From contig JABSRU010000046.1 in NCBI GenBank assembly GCA_013214965.1, forward strand, positions 1 through 33,044: a stretch of DNA of 33,044 nt. The letters are read 5' to 3'. The DNA comes from Gammaproteobacteria bacterium. GTDB taxonomy: Bacteria; Pseudomonadota; Gammaproteobacteria; Enterobacterales; Psychrobiaceae. Shown here piece by piece: positions 17,768 to 26,304 of the stretch (positions are counted from its first letter, which is position 1; each line of letters opens with the position of its first letter). The notes beneath the pieces were generated by a model that saw only the letters and a program-made list of their open reading frames with translations, had not been told where the DNA came from and made no database searches. The translations under genes and the position numbers were made by a program.

Positions 17768-18625
17768 ATGAAATATTTAAGTGCAGTCACCCTGTTGTGG
17801 GCCTTTTCATTTAGTTTAATTGGCGTTTATCTCGCTGGGCAAGTGGACCCCTGGTTTTCGGCAGCAACCCGAATTGCCCTAGCAGGATTGGTTTTCTTAC
17901 CCTTTTTACGCCTTAAAAATGTCAGTTTAAAATTTGCGCTGCAAATAGCCGGTGTTGGCGCCTTTCAGCTGGGGCTGATGTACTGCTTTTACTACCAATC
18001 ATTTCTCTATTTAAGCGTGCCTGAAGTGTTACTGTTCACAGTCTTAACCCCCATTTATGTCACGTTACTTTATGATTTTGGTCAGCGCCGTTTTACCTCA
18101 AAATCACTACTGTGTGCCAGCATTGCGGTGCTCGGCGCAATATGCATTAAATATCAAGGGATCAACAGTGGTTTTATCACGGGTTTCTTGATTGTTCAAG
18201 GCGCTAATTTAAGCTTTGCAATTGGTCAGGTTGCCTACAAACAGATTATCGAACAACAACCAAACGCGATTAACCAGCTCAGTATTTTTGGCTTATTTTA
18301 TTTAGGCGCACTGGCAGTAGCATTGCCAATGTATGGATTATTTGGTGATAGTAGTCAACTTCCAACCAATAATACCCAGTGGGGAATATTAGTCTATTTA
18401 GGCATTATTGCCTCGGGTATAGGCTATTTCGCCTGGAACAAAGGCGCGACCCTCGTTAGCTCTGGCACCCTAGCAGTAATGAACAATGCATTAGTCCCGG
18501 CGGGCTTAATCGTTAATATCGTGATTTGGAATCGCGATGCCGACATTATTCGCCTAGGCATTGGCGGTGCAATTATTCTATTCGCACTGTGGTTAAATCA
18601 ACGTTGGAGCGAGGATAAAGCTTAA
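17768..18625 (+). CDS. EamA/DMT-family transporter
   Basis: A 285-residue integral membrane protein with about ten hydrophobic helices in two repeats of five, the EamA (drug/metabolite transporter) pattern. The first helix carries TLLWAFSFSLIGVYLAGQVD, and each repeat begins with the expected small-residue/aromatic helix. Members export or import amino acids, vitamins or other metabolites; the substrate is not predictable. The N-terminus is MKYLSAVTLLWAFSFSLIG; the ATG has only a weak ribosome binding site (TCGAG). Its stop overlaps, tail to tail, the end of the decayed gene on the minus strand (18622), so little 3' space remains. Confidence 0.88.
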   Translation: MKYLSAVTLLWAFSFSLIGVYLAGQVDPWFSAATRIALAGLVFLPFLRLKNVSLKFALQIAGVGAFQLGLMYCFYYQSFLYLSVPEVLLFTVLTPIYVTLLYDFGQRRFTSKSLLCASIAVLGAICIKYQGINSGFITGFLIVQGANLSFAIGQVAYKQIIEQQPNAINQLSIFGLFYLGALAVALPMYGLFGDSSQLPTNNTQWGILVYLGIIASGIGYFAWNKGATLVSSGTLAVMNNALVPAGLIVNIVIWNRDADIIRLGIGGAIILFALWLNQRWSEDKA

Positions 18626-19950
18626 GCCATAAAGCGGTTCACTTTATCTAGTTCGATCAAGTAGTACCGCTTGAAATCTTTATTGTTAGTCAGGTTATCT
18701 AAATCATCAATTAACGTCGCTAATTTTTGGCTTTATTATGCCCTCAACGATCCGTTCGTTTTTATTCATTCGCTCACTATTCTCATTGGTCTCAAGCCAA
18801 ATATCGTCAATCAGTCGAATACTACTATCATGGGTTACCTGCTCACCGTCACTTCTCGACATCATTAAATTAAACTGATATAGATTCTCGCCTGACCGAT
18901 ATGTTTTTGATCAATATTTACTTGATGGTGCTGACCCAGTCCGATTAATTGTTTATTTTTGACCGCTGTGCCAATGGTGTAATTTTCTGTTTTCTCATAA
19001 TAATCAGAACGCAAAGACTGATACTTAAAGCCATTACTAACGCTTTTACTCTGGGTTACGCCAGAAAATTCACCCGACTTTTTCTGCTCGGTCACTTGAC
19101 TCATCTCGACACTGATTTTAGGGCGAACTTGTCCCCATTCCTCATGTGAAAATGAAAACTGACCATCGAAGTCCGCTAATTTTGAAATCCCAGCGCCCAG
19201 AGTATTGTTTGCTCCACTGCCAAGGCCTTGATACCGAGGATCATGAGTGATCATGAGTGATCATGTTATCAACTAACTCAGCGACCATTGCTCGACCATC
19301 AGTAAACTGTTGCGCTGCTACTGACTCTAGATTGCTATAACGCTGTACGACCGATGACATGTTAGCCATCGCCCCTTTAAATAAGGCTAAACCCTGTCGC
19401 ATCGTTGAATCATTTTTGCGATCAAATGCTGATAAATTATTGTGATCTTTGCTGTTGTCGCGACTATCTTCGAGGTTTGTATCCAGCGTGGCTAAGTATT
19501 GCGCCATCTGCTGAACATCGGTGCCACCAAAAATAGACATGTCTAAATTAAACGCTATTTGCTTTACCCCCTCTTTCCATTCGAATTCAAGAGCTTGTTG
19601 TTGAGAGTCTTGGTCGAATTGGTTCAAGTGTTCAAGTGTTCAATCAACTCATCGCTATTCTCATTATTAAGCAAGCCTTCTTGTTGGCTCATTACCACTG
19701 TGAGTAGAGCCAATGCTTCGTCTGACTGTGGATAACTGGTTACTTTTTCCTAGCTCGATACAACAATGAGTGACACGAGTTGCTGCTGCAGAATTTGTTC
19801 TACTTCCTCATCTCCGTGTTGACTCAAGTGTTCAGGAGTAGTTTGTGACACAACATTTTTAAGCTCGGTAGTTAAGCTGTTATTTGAACCCGTTACCGGC
19901 TGAGCAGACAATAAGTTCAAGTCAGCACCATGGGTTAATAAATTGATCAT
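18622..19950 (-). pseudogene. decayed gene of unknown function (one nonsense and four frameshift breaks)
   Basis: An originally single gene of roughly 440 codons, starting at ATG 19950 with an AAGGG ribosome binding site. The frame is broken by: a TAG at 19750-19752, after which the same frame continues (EKVTSYPQSDEALALLTVVM); an exact 8-bp tandem duplication TTCAAGTG x2 at 19623-19638; an exact 10-bp tandem duplication TCATGAGTGA x2 at 19241-19260; a shift near 18895; and a likely +1 in an A5 run near 18730. Removing one copy of each duplication restores IEHLNQFDQDS and NMITHDPRYQGL. The restored frame continues through ENLYQFNLMMSRSDGEQ and ends RYYLIELDKVNRFMA at 18622. There is no signal peptide; the protein is polar with repeats of Gln and Ser. 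I recognise no family. It is divergent from another decayed gene. Confidence 0.75.
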
Positions 19951-20161
19951 TATTACCCTTAATATTTAACCCACATCTTAAAAAATTATGCTTCAGAACT
20001 CAGGTTATATATCGTCAAAATGACTAAATACTTTAGCGGACTTGTGCATAAATTAACGAGGGCAGCATTTATAAAGACTAAAACAGCCAATCGAAGTGAG
20101 AGAATCGCCAGCTAGATAACACTATTAGATCAAGGTCAACAACTTCACCTTCGGAGTGAAA

Positions 20162-22241
20162 ATGAAAAGTGTAAATGATTCAGTCACCACTAACAGTAAA
20201 ACACAGCGCCGTCCCGTTACTTCGCTACTGTTAGTGATAGCATCAGCAACAGCTGGTCAATGGCGACTATTTTCGCCTTACCACCGAAGCTAGTAGTGAG
20301 TTTAATCACGCCTTAGAACGATTTTACAGTTTTAATGAGTACGGTAGTTTAGCGTCCAAACACTTTTCCTATCAAGATTTACGCGATGGTAACTGCCCCG
20401 ACAATTCAAAAAAAACTTACAAAATAAACAACAATCAACTTATAAGCTACACCAACAAGTATTTTGTTCACAGTTGCTTCGCGGTCGCACTAGACTCACT
20501 ATTACCAGATCCTAATAATACCTTTAGTCAGTTTTTCATCGCGAGCCACGCAGGCAAGATTTTAGCCCAGCGCGGCAATAACAAGTCATTATCATTAGCG
20601 ACCATGACATCACTAAATCAAGCGATTAGGCGTCGTGACCAGCAATCTGTATTTAGTTTTACTAAAAAGAGCACGTCAATCGACACGGCTTCTCACATGC
20701 CGGCCCATCAAGAATATATCGATAAAAAAATGGGAAACACCAATATGCGGGTATTCATTCTGCCATTTAAATGAATTCGAAACATCAAGAGTATCTCTAT
20801 ATCGTGGCTATTCTGCCGAAACAAAAAGTGATGGATAAACAATCAGAATATTACAGTGTGCCATTAGTATTGGCCGCGACCGCATTATTAGTCGCTATCT
20901 GGTTTCTCGCTAACCTATTTTTCTTGCCGCTCAATAAAGTACTCAACAAGTATATCCAATGGCTTACGATCTCTACTTGCTTCACGTTACTGATCAATGG
21001 ATTTTCGGTCATTGTCGCCAATATCCAATTAAAACAACTGAATAATCAACGAATACAGCAAACACAACGTTTAATGGCCAACACCAATAACTCATTGACA
21101 GCAGACATTGATAAGGCATTACAACAGTTACAATCGTTTGGGCTCTTTTTCAATAAAAATCAAGCCACAACTTACAAAATACCACTAAAAACAACGACCT
21201 AGCTAGGATTAATAGTGACGTCTATGTGACAAGTTCTCCTGACTGTAAATCATTAGCTGAGTGTATCAACAATGCGAAATTTACTGCCATGGTTAGCTCT
21301 GAATTAAGTGCTAGTAAATATCGTTTGCCGGACAAAAAAGATAATACTCATAGTATTGCTATCGCCTTTATCTTGCTAAGCATTATTGCACTATTCTCGG
21401 TCTCATGTTGGAGCGCGTGGTGCGCTATTTGTCGTCACAGAGAAAAAATGAGCCAGGACATTATGACTTCTATTACTATCAAATATCGCTAATCTCCTGC
21501 TGCTTCACGCTACTATTGATACAGATATTTATTGGCAGTTACGCGACAACTCTCTCATTACTGGCACTGGCATAGTGTCGAAAAAATAGCAAAAAAACGT
21601 CCAATATTACATTATGGCGACACGATCACTGGCGGCCGCTCACTGGTATCACAGCTCAAACATGCCACAACAAGCACGACCTCATTAGACGTGTCCAAGG
21701 TCATGGACCATTTACGCCAAGAACTCTATCCCGACAGTAATGCTCGCTGTAAAGAAGATGATTTCCCAAACATAAAATTAGCAGTAAACTACGCTCATAA
21801 TAAAATAGAAGTTGTGCTGTGGGATATCGAACTCGCATTAAGCCAACAACAGTCACGCAGGAATTTATTCGTGCTGTTAGTGACATTAAAAGACCTTCAT
21901 CAAGAAAAAATCATCAACGCATTGGAGATAAAGTGTGGCTACAACACCTTTCAACGCTTAAGTTGGCATGACGATTTCATTTTAATCGATGGCAGCGAGT
22001 TTGAACGACATGAATTACTGTCATGGGCCGAGTATTTAATTGATTTTGAGGTATCCGTCGACGACAAATTTAAAGAACACATCAATAGCACCTTACTGGC
22101 ACAAGAAATACCACAACATTAGATCATTGCACCCTCAACTTCGCTGTCCTGCACTTCGAGTCGCTATATCGTTTTAAATGGGAGCTTTGCAACGCCGTAG
22201 AAAAACTCGCCTTGTTTCATCTGGCCAAAGGTCACTATTAA
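20162..22241 (+). pseudogene. decayed multi-frameshift gene for a membrane protein of unknown function
   Basis: Protein-like reading passes through successive frames over about 2.1 kb, consistent with a gene of roughly 690 codons. The start MKSVNDSVTTNSKTQRRPVT leads to a hydrophobic segment (first membrane helix). An extracytoplasmic region follows (ALERFYSFNEYG, GNCPDNSKKTY, FFIASHAGKILAQRGNN), ending with QEYLYIVAILPKQKV and then a membrane helix (PLVLAATALLVAIWFLANLF). Two more hydrophobic segments lie near 20960 and 21360, another near 21500, and a long soluble C-terminal part ends LALFHLAKGHY at 22241. At least six frame changes are needed, one a lost A near 21190 (CTAAAAACAACG). The sensor-then-membrane layout recalls Cache-type receptors; I cannot name the family. 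Confidence 0.7.
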
Positions 22242-22257
22242 CCCACGTAACGAGAGC

Positions 22258-22458
22258 ATGATTAGTCACCTGGCAATCAAAGGACTGTGGCAACAGTACA
22301 AACTACCGTTCACGGTGCTTATCGTGATGGCAATATTCGCATTAGCGTTCTTCTCCGGACAATCATTCTTGGTTGTGTTGGGTGCAATTACCGGGGTATT
22401 TTCGTCATTTGTTGGCTTATCGAATAATTTAGGCATGCTGCGCATTGGTAATGGCTAA
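22258..22458 (+). CDS. small two-helix membrane protein, unknown
   Basis: A 66-residue ORF with a GAGAG ribosome binding site 3 bases before the ATG region. It has a basic-start segment (IKGLWQQYKLPF), a membrane helix (TVLIVMAIFALAFFSG), a short loop and a second helix (FLVVLGAITGVFSSFVG), ending LRIGNG. It begins 16 bases after the end of the decayed membrane-protein gene and could be its former operon partner. There is no recognised family. The uncertain spacing of the ribosome binding site lowers confidence. Confidence 0.45.
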   Translation: MISHLAIKGLWQQYKLPFTVLIVMAIFALAFFSGQSFLVVLGAITGVFSSFVGLSNNLGMLRIGNG

Positions 22459-22463
22459 TTGGC

Positions 22464-22649
22464 TTAAGTTGTGTTGATTGTATCCGTTAGGTGCTGGGCA
22501 GGCTTAACTTTTTTCTGGCGATATATAGCCGTAATCAATGAAGTTTCAGGTCTTATGGTGCTTAAAACCCTATTTACTGCATTTACAATGGTCACGGGAG
22601 AAACCTGTACTTCGAGCTTAGTATCCTTACCAGATGCTAAGATTTTCAT
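22464..22649 (-). CDS. small hypothetical protein
   Basis: A 61-codon ORF, MKILASGKDTKLEVQVSPVT... to ...HLTDTINTT, of normal soluble composition. A TAGG lies about 9 bases before the ATG. I recognise no family. It is the more protein-like reading of this stretch (the overlapping + strand frame is cysteine- and aromatic-rich and has no ribosome binding site). It could also be a fragment. Confidence 0.35.
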   Translation of the reverse strand: MKILASGKDTKLEVQVSPVTIVNAVNRVLSTIRPETSLITAIYRQKKVKPAQHLTDTINTT

Positions 22650-22823
22650 AGTTAACCTATTATTATATTATTGCTTTGAATAGAGTTGTTACGTAATTAT
22701 CGGAAAGAGTGACAATTACTTAAGTCTTTAATTCGATAAACGAATAGATTGTAAGGTGCAGATGTTTTTTTGCTGGGTCGATCACATAACCAAACCACTG
22801 CCTGTATATTTTATAAGCAACTG

Positions 22824-22851
22824 TTGACTTTCATTCTAAATTCTATAAAGT
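22824..22851 (+). promoter_or_regulatory. possible promoter of the cold-shock gene
   Basis: TTGACT (22824-22829) is followed after 16 bases by TAAAGT (22846-22851). Transcription from here would give a 5' leader of about 150 bases, the length typical of cold-inducible csp messages. The rest of 22650-23004 shows no coding sequence; a short dyad TTCAAG-cct-CTTGAA lies near 22958 in the leader. Confidence 0.35.
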
Positions 22852-23004
22852 ACTCCCCAGCAAGAAAGAAAGCCTTTTGTTTACATTCTCCATTTCGTTG
22901 TTTTATTAATAATACCACGCTCTGTAGTTTTTAAGTTCCAGTCTGTTTTTACGCTATTCAAGCCTCTTGAAGGCAATTTTATATTAAAATTACAGGATAT
23001 TATT

Positions 23005-23214
23005 ATGTCAAATAAAGTACAAGGAACCGTTAAGTGGTTCAACGAATCTAAAGGTTTTGGTTTTCTAGAGCAAGCTTCTGGTCCAGACGTTTTCGCTCAC
23101 TTCAGCGCTATTTCTGGTGACGGATTCAAGACGCTTATTGAAGGTCAAAAAGTTGAATTTACTGTTAGCGATGGTCAAAAAGGCCCGCAAGCAGACAATA
23201 TCGTAGCTCTTTAA
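23005..23214 (+). CDS. cold-shock protein, CspA family
   Basis: A 69-residue single cold-shock domain, the full normal length. RNP1 is KGFGFL (residues 16-21) and RNP2 is VFAHFS (29-34), with W11 and F12 in the [11 protein letters not shown] motif. CspA proteins bind single-stranded RNA and DNA and act as RNA chaperones at low temperature or in stationary phase. AGGAT precedes the ATG. The long untranslated leader and two hairpins after the stop suggest post-transcriptional control and strong termination. Which csp paralogue it is cannot be said from the sequence alone. Confidence 0.95.
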   Translation: MSNKVQGTVKWFNESKGFGFLEQASGPDVFAHFSAISGDGFKTLIEGQKVEFTVSDGQKGPQADNIVAL

Positions 23215-23225
23215 TTAGCAGCGAC

Positions 23226-23295
23226 TTTTAGCGCCAACTCGGCGCTAAAATCGATATTAAAAATGGTAAACCTTTACGGGTTTGCCATTTTTTTT
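23226..23295 (+). terminator. tandem hairpins terminating the cold-shock transcript
   Basis: The first hairpin is a 10-bp perfect stem, TTTTAGCGCC / GGCGCTAAAA (23226-23250). The second is AAATGGTAAACC / GGTTTGCCATTT (23261-23290, one T-G pair) followed by an eight-T run, a classical intrinsic terminator. The first may stabilise the 3' end. Confidence 0.88.
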
Positions 23296-23357
23296 GATCT
23301 TAATTTGTACCATAAAATGATAGGTTGTAACTACACCACTTGCTGGCGTCAATGCTG

Positions 23358-23650
23358 CTACCTCGCCCGCCTGCTGCGGTTGAACGAACGACCGCCCTTT
23401 AACAATGCACCACCACGAATAAAGTCCATTTTCTCACCAGATCTAAACAGTTTAGGAACATCCGACAAGAAAATAAGCACGTAATCCGCGTCACCACGAT
23501 TAACCAGCGGCCGAGTTAAATCAGAGACAAAATAACAACGATATTTTAAGTGACATTAGTCAGCGATAACGCATGTTGCGCCAGCGCATCTAGCAACACC
23601 CTCGGCGTTGCGGCCAGACATATTCCCTTTTCTAAGATATTTATTCCCTG
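23358..23650 (-). pseudogene. remnant of an acetyl-CoA hydrolase/transferase-family gene
   Basis: On the minus strand one frame reads AATPRVLLDALAQHALSLTN then stops, and the next frame continues RCYFVSDLTRPLVNRGDADY and VLIFLSDVPKLFRSG, ending at a TAG (23358-23360). The motif 'VNxGxADYxxIFLSxxPxLFR' is the characteristic N-terminal-domain segment of the acetyl-CoA hydrolase/CoA-transferase family. The order and spacing fit, but about 40 codons between the two pieces appear lost and everything downstream (the catalytic Glu domain) is absent. This is a decayed fragment. There is no ribosome binding site or start. Confidence 0.6.
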
Positions 23651-23668
23651 ATACTTTAAATACCTACC

Positions 23669-24061
23669 TTAGAGCAGTGATGATTTATGGTTTTTTTCAT
23701 TGAATAAAATAACACTAAAACCAATCAAGGCAATATTAGTGGTAACGGGATTAAATGCTTCAATGAGTAAATGAGGCTGTAATAAAGCAACAAACCCCAA
23801 AAGGCCTGCAAGTCCAATAATATTTAACAACACAACGACGTTACTACGATATAAAACAAAGAAGAGTAGCCCGAAAATAACTTCAGCCACGCCGGCAGAC
23901 TTAGTCACCAAATAAGACAATTCATTAGATAAACCTAAACTAGCAGTCATTACTTTTTCTAATGGTGCGATATGAATAAGTTTTGGAAAAATCCCATGAT
24001 ATAACCAACTAAAGGAGATGATGAATCTTGCAATTTGTATTGATGACAAAGTTAGCCTCAT
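23669..24061 (-). CDS. DoxX-like membrane protein (second copy)
   Basis: A 130-residue protein with four predicted membrane helices and the DoxX-like N-terminal pattern ARFIISFSWLYHGIFPKLIH. The later conserved AGVAEVIFGLLFF fits DoxX_3-type members. Its ATG overlaps the TGA of the upstream DoxX-like gene by 4 bases (ATGA), so it is translationally coupled. It is the last gene of the four-gene operon. DoxX-like proteins of this type often accompany NAD(P)-binding oxidoreductases; biochemical function is not established. It resembles its upstream neighbour in layout, suggesting an old duplication. Confidence 0.8.
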   Translation of the reverse strand: MRLTLSSIQIARFIISFSWLYHGIFPKLIHIAPLEKVMTASLGLSNELSYLVTKSAGVAEVIFGLLFFVLYRSNVVVLLNIIGLAGLLGFVALLQPHLLIEAFNPVTTNIALIGFSVILFNEKNHKSSLL

Positions 24062-24465
24062 GACTGATTTGATCTTGATTGAATATGATTAATGTTACTA
24101 ACATAAACATAACCAATCAAAGCAATGATTGGAATATTCTTGGTAAGCGGCCCAAAAGGATGTAACCAAAAACTGGCATCAATAAACGTTAATAACACGG
24201 TATAAGTGGTAATGACTGAAATTTGTACCATGCAACACAACTTGGTTTTAAACGACGTGATAAACCAAAGACCAAGTATTATGTCCAATATTCCACCGAA
24301 ATAAATAGCAACATCGGCAACCAAACCGGTGATATTGGCGTTCGATAATATGTCATAGCCAATTTCAGGAGAGAAATATATCGACGTTAACCCGGTAAAT
24401 ATCCATAAAAAGGATAATGAGTATTTTGCTAATTTGTGTATTATTTGTTGGTTTAAATTATTCAC
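24058..24465 (-). CDS. DoxX-like membrane protein (first copy)
   Basis: A 135-residue four-helix membrane protein with SFLWIFTGLTSIYFSPEIGY, the DoxX-like 'Sxx W...G..K..' region, and GGILDIILGLWF. The start is GTG (24465) with AAGGA seven to ten bases upstream. It overlaps the following DoxX-like gene by 4 bases and lies 11 bases after the DUF2269 gene, inside one operon with a saccharopine-dehydrogenase-like protein. Function in the membrane, perhaps quinone-linked redox, is only inferred. Confidence 0.8.
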   Translation of the reverse strand: MNNLNQQIIHKLAKYSLSFLWIFTGLTSIYFSPEIGYDILSNANITGLVADVAIYFGGILDIILGLWFITSFKTKLCCMVQISVITTYTVLLTFIDASFWLHPFGPLTKNIPIIALIGYVYVSNINHIQSRSNQS

Positions 24466-24476
24466 TAAGCTTTCCT

Positions 24477-24935
24477 TTACGCCAATGGAAACGGTTTAAA
24501 AACCATTAACCAAAAGATCCCTAAAATAGCTAAAAATGCGGGAATACCTAGCAGAGTCCATGTTTTCATCAATGACTTAAACTCAGGCGTTACTTCATTC
24601 GAGTCTAGTGATATTTTGGCTAGCTCCCGTAACTTATATTGAATTTTCAACACAGGTAACCAACAGACCCCAATGAAAACAAACAACCCAATAACCCAAT
24701 AAAACCAAGGTGATGAAAATGAATATCCCTGTATGTTCATCAAAAATATTCCGGTAACTATCTGGATAATAACCGCAGGTGTTGTAAAGATCCAATCAGC
24801 GACAATAACGTGTTTAGCCGTAATATATATGACTTGAGGGTTATTAGAGCGATTCGCCATAAACATAAAAAATGCAATTCCCGCCCCCGTTCCTGTGACA
24901 ACAACCGCGGCTAGAATATGAATTAATTTAAGCAT
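24477..24935 (-). CDS. DUF2269 family membrane protein
   Basis: A membrane protein of about 152 residues with four helices, of the DUF2269 type: LKLIHILAAVVVTGTGAGIAF near the N-terminus and the segment ADWIFTTPAVIIQIVTGIFL. I choose ATG 24935 because GGAG lies nine bases upstream; the earlier ATG at 24950 would overlap the stop of the dehydrogenase gene by one base (TAATG) and lacks its own ribosome binding site. The His in LIHIL may bind haem or metal, as suggested for this group; that is inference. It sits between the oxidoreductase and two DoxX-like proteins. Confidence 0.82.
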   Translation of the reverse strand: MLKLIHILAAVVVTGTGAGIAFFMFMANRSNNPQVIYITAKHVIVADWIFTTPAVIIQIVTGIFLMNIQGYSFSSPWFYWVIGLFVFIGVCWLPVLKIQYKLRELAKISLDSNEVTPEFKSLMKTWTLLGIPAFLAILGIFWLMVFKPFPLA

Positions 24936-24949
24936 TAAATAATACTCCA

Positions 24950-26116
24950 TTATATTTGCTGCACTAGTGCTTCAAGCGAGGTGCTTTGTTCAAAGTAAAT
25001 ATCTAAAGCTGCAAAAGAAGTACTAAAGTCACTCAGCTGCAATAAGCCAACACAGGGTTTAGCTCCGCTTACTAAGTTGGTGTCCTCGCTTTGAGTGCTT
25101 AGGAGCTTTCTTGCTAAAATGATCGTTGAAAGCGTTGGAATATAAGGGCCATTACCTTTAGGGGCATACAGGGTCCATTTTATTTTTTTGATATTTCCAT
25201 CGCTGTCTTTGCCACGAATAAGCACTTCCATCGCCCCATTATCGCTACCAAAAGGGAGGAATATATTACTGGCGCTAACGATTATTTTTGATAATAGCGC
25301 CCAGTTTCTTACTAAACCGATTTTAGAAAGATATGCCATACCAACCATCGTTAGATGCAGTAATGGCAGCTCTAAACCTGCCTGAAAGCTAACTTGCTGT
25401 GTTACCCGGTAACGATTAGGGAATAATTCCAAATCAGGCGCATCGACATTAGCCAAATGACGTTTACCAACATAACCACCAAAGTCATTTATTTTGGGAT
25501 CCATCCAACCATAGATGTCTTGCCAACGGCCTTGTTTAAAAACATTTAAGGGATGACCAGTATAAGAAAGAATGGCGGCAACGGTTGCTAAGCCTCGCTC
25601 TGCTTTATTACCTGGCGCAATAGCCAAATCTATCGAATCGATAGTACTAAACTGATGTTGAAAATGATCGACAACGGCACAAGATAAACCAGGAACAGAG
25701 CTGGCCCCGCTAACAAGTAACACCCCTCTTTCTTTAGCTTGCTTATCTAACTGCACAATATCACAAACAAACCTTCGGTCATCGGCTAAATCAATATAAT
25801 GCGCGCCACATTCAATACATGCTTTAGGAACACGGTAATCTTGACCTTGAAAAGGTCCCCCCGTGTGAATAACAAGGTATGGTGACTGGCTAGATAATTG
25901 TTCGTTGAAATCATCAGCTAATATATCTATCACCAAAGGTGACAAGCTCGAAAGTGCAACCTGCTTTAAGCTTTTGACCAAGGCTGATGACTTACTTAAG
26001 TTTCTACCAGCAATCAGTAGGTTTATGCCTTCTATACTGGCCAGATTTTCGACAATTCTTTTACCAAAATTACCATATCCACCTAGGATGACGACATTTT
26101 TCACTTTTGAGTGCAT
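24950..26116 (-). CDS. saccharopine dehydrogenase-like NAD(P)-binding oxidoreductase
   Basis: A 388-residue protein. The frame is open further upstream, but the start MHSKVKNVVILGGYGNFGKR (26116) is chosen for its AGGAG ribosome binding site. A Rossmann motif GGYGNFG opens the NAD(P)-binding domain, followed by LLIAGRNLSKS, VIHTGGPFQGQDYRVPKACI and GAHYIDLADD, all typical of saccharopine-dehydrogenase-like proteins (SCCPDH type). The C-terminal domain has VSFQAGLELP. True saccharopine dehydrogenase activity is not implied; substrates of this group are mostly unknown. It leads the operon with a DUF2269 and two DoxX-like membrane proteins, which suggests a membrane-associated redox function. 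It is divergent from the DEAD-box helicase. Confidence 0.85.
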   Translation of the reverse strand: MHSKVKNVVILGGYGNFGKRIVENLASIEGINLLIAGRNLSKSSALVKSLKQVALSSLSPLVIDILADDFNEQLSSQSPYLVIHTGGPFQGQDYRVPKACIECGAHYIDLADDRRFVCDIVQLDKQAKERGVLLVSGASSVPGLSCAVVDHFQHQFSTIDSIDLAIAPGNKAERGLATVAAILSYTGHPLNVFKQGRWQDIYGWMDPKINDFGGYVGKRHLANVDAPDLELFPNRYRVTQQVSFQAGLELPLLHLTMVGMAYLSKIGLVRNWALLSKIIVSASNIFLPFGSDNGAMEVLIRGKDSDGNIKKIKWTLYAPKGNGPYIPTLSTIILARKLLSTQSEDTNLVSGAKPCVGLLQLSDFSTSFAALDIYFEQSTSLEALVQQI

Positions 26117-26304
26117 GTAGGTTCTCCTGCCTGCCGCACAATAATGCGGTATGCAACAAATTATCACCAGAAATTGGTGTACAACGTCATTAGACCACAA
26201 TAGATAACTTTGACGTAGCGTTAGGCACAAATTTCACTAACTTAACGAGCCATAAATACGCTAAAATAGTCGGCTATTATTTTAGCTTTGAGCCCTTTAT
26301 ATTA

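Noticed and set aside
18671-19149. Two + strand ORFs opposite the decayed gene
   Set aside because: The minus-strand frame is continuous in sense once the breaks are removed; the + strand frames have no ribosome binding site and look like shadows.
19236-19265. GATCATGAGT repeats as a possible protein-binding iteron
   Set aside because: They lie in the coding frame of the decayed gene, and removal of one copy restores the reading frame, so duplication is the simpler explanation.
22471-22683. 70-codon + strand ORF facing the 22464-22649 ORF
   Set aside because: Its composition (many Cys, Trp and Phe without a clear membrane layout) and lack of a ribosome binding site suggest that it is a shadow.
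23263-23484. 73-codon + strand ORF after the cold-shock gene
   Set aside because: It begins in the terminator hairpin, has no ribosome binding site, and overlaps the better-supported CoA-transferase remnant on the other strand.
26262-26286. CTAAAATAG / CTATTATTTTAG imperfect inverted repeat before the helicase
   Set aside because: The arms are AT-only and imperfect; in this AT-rich spacer it is not distinguishable from chance.
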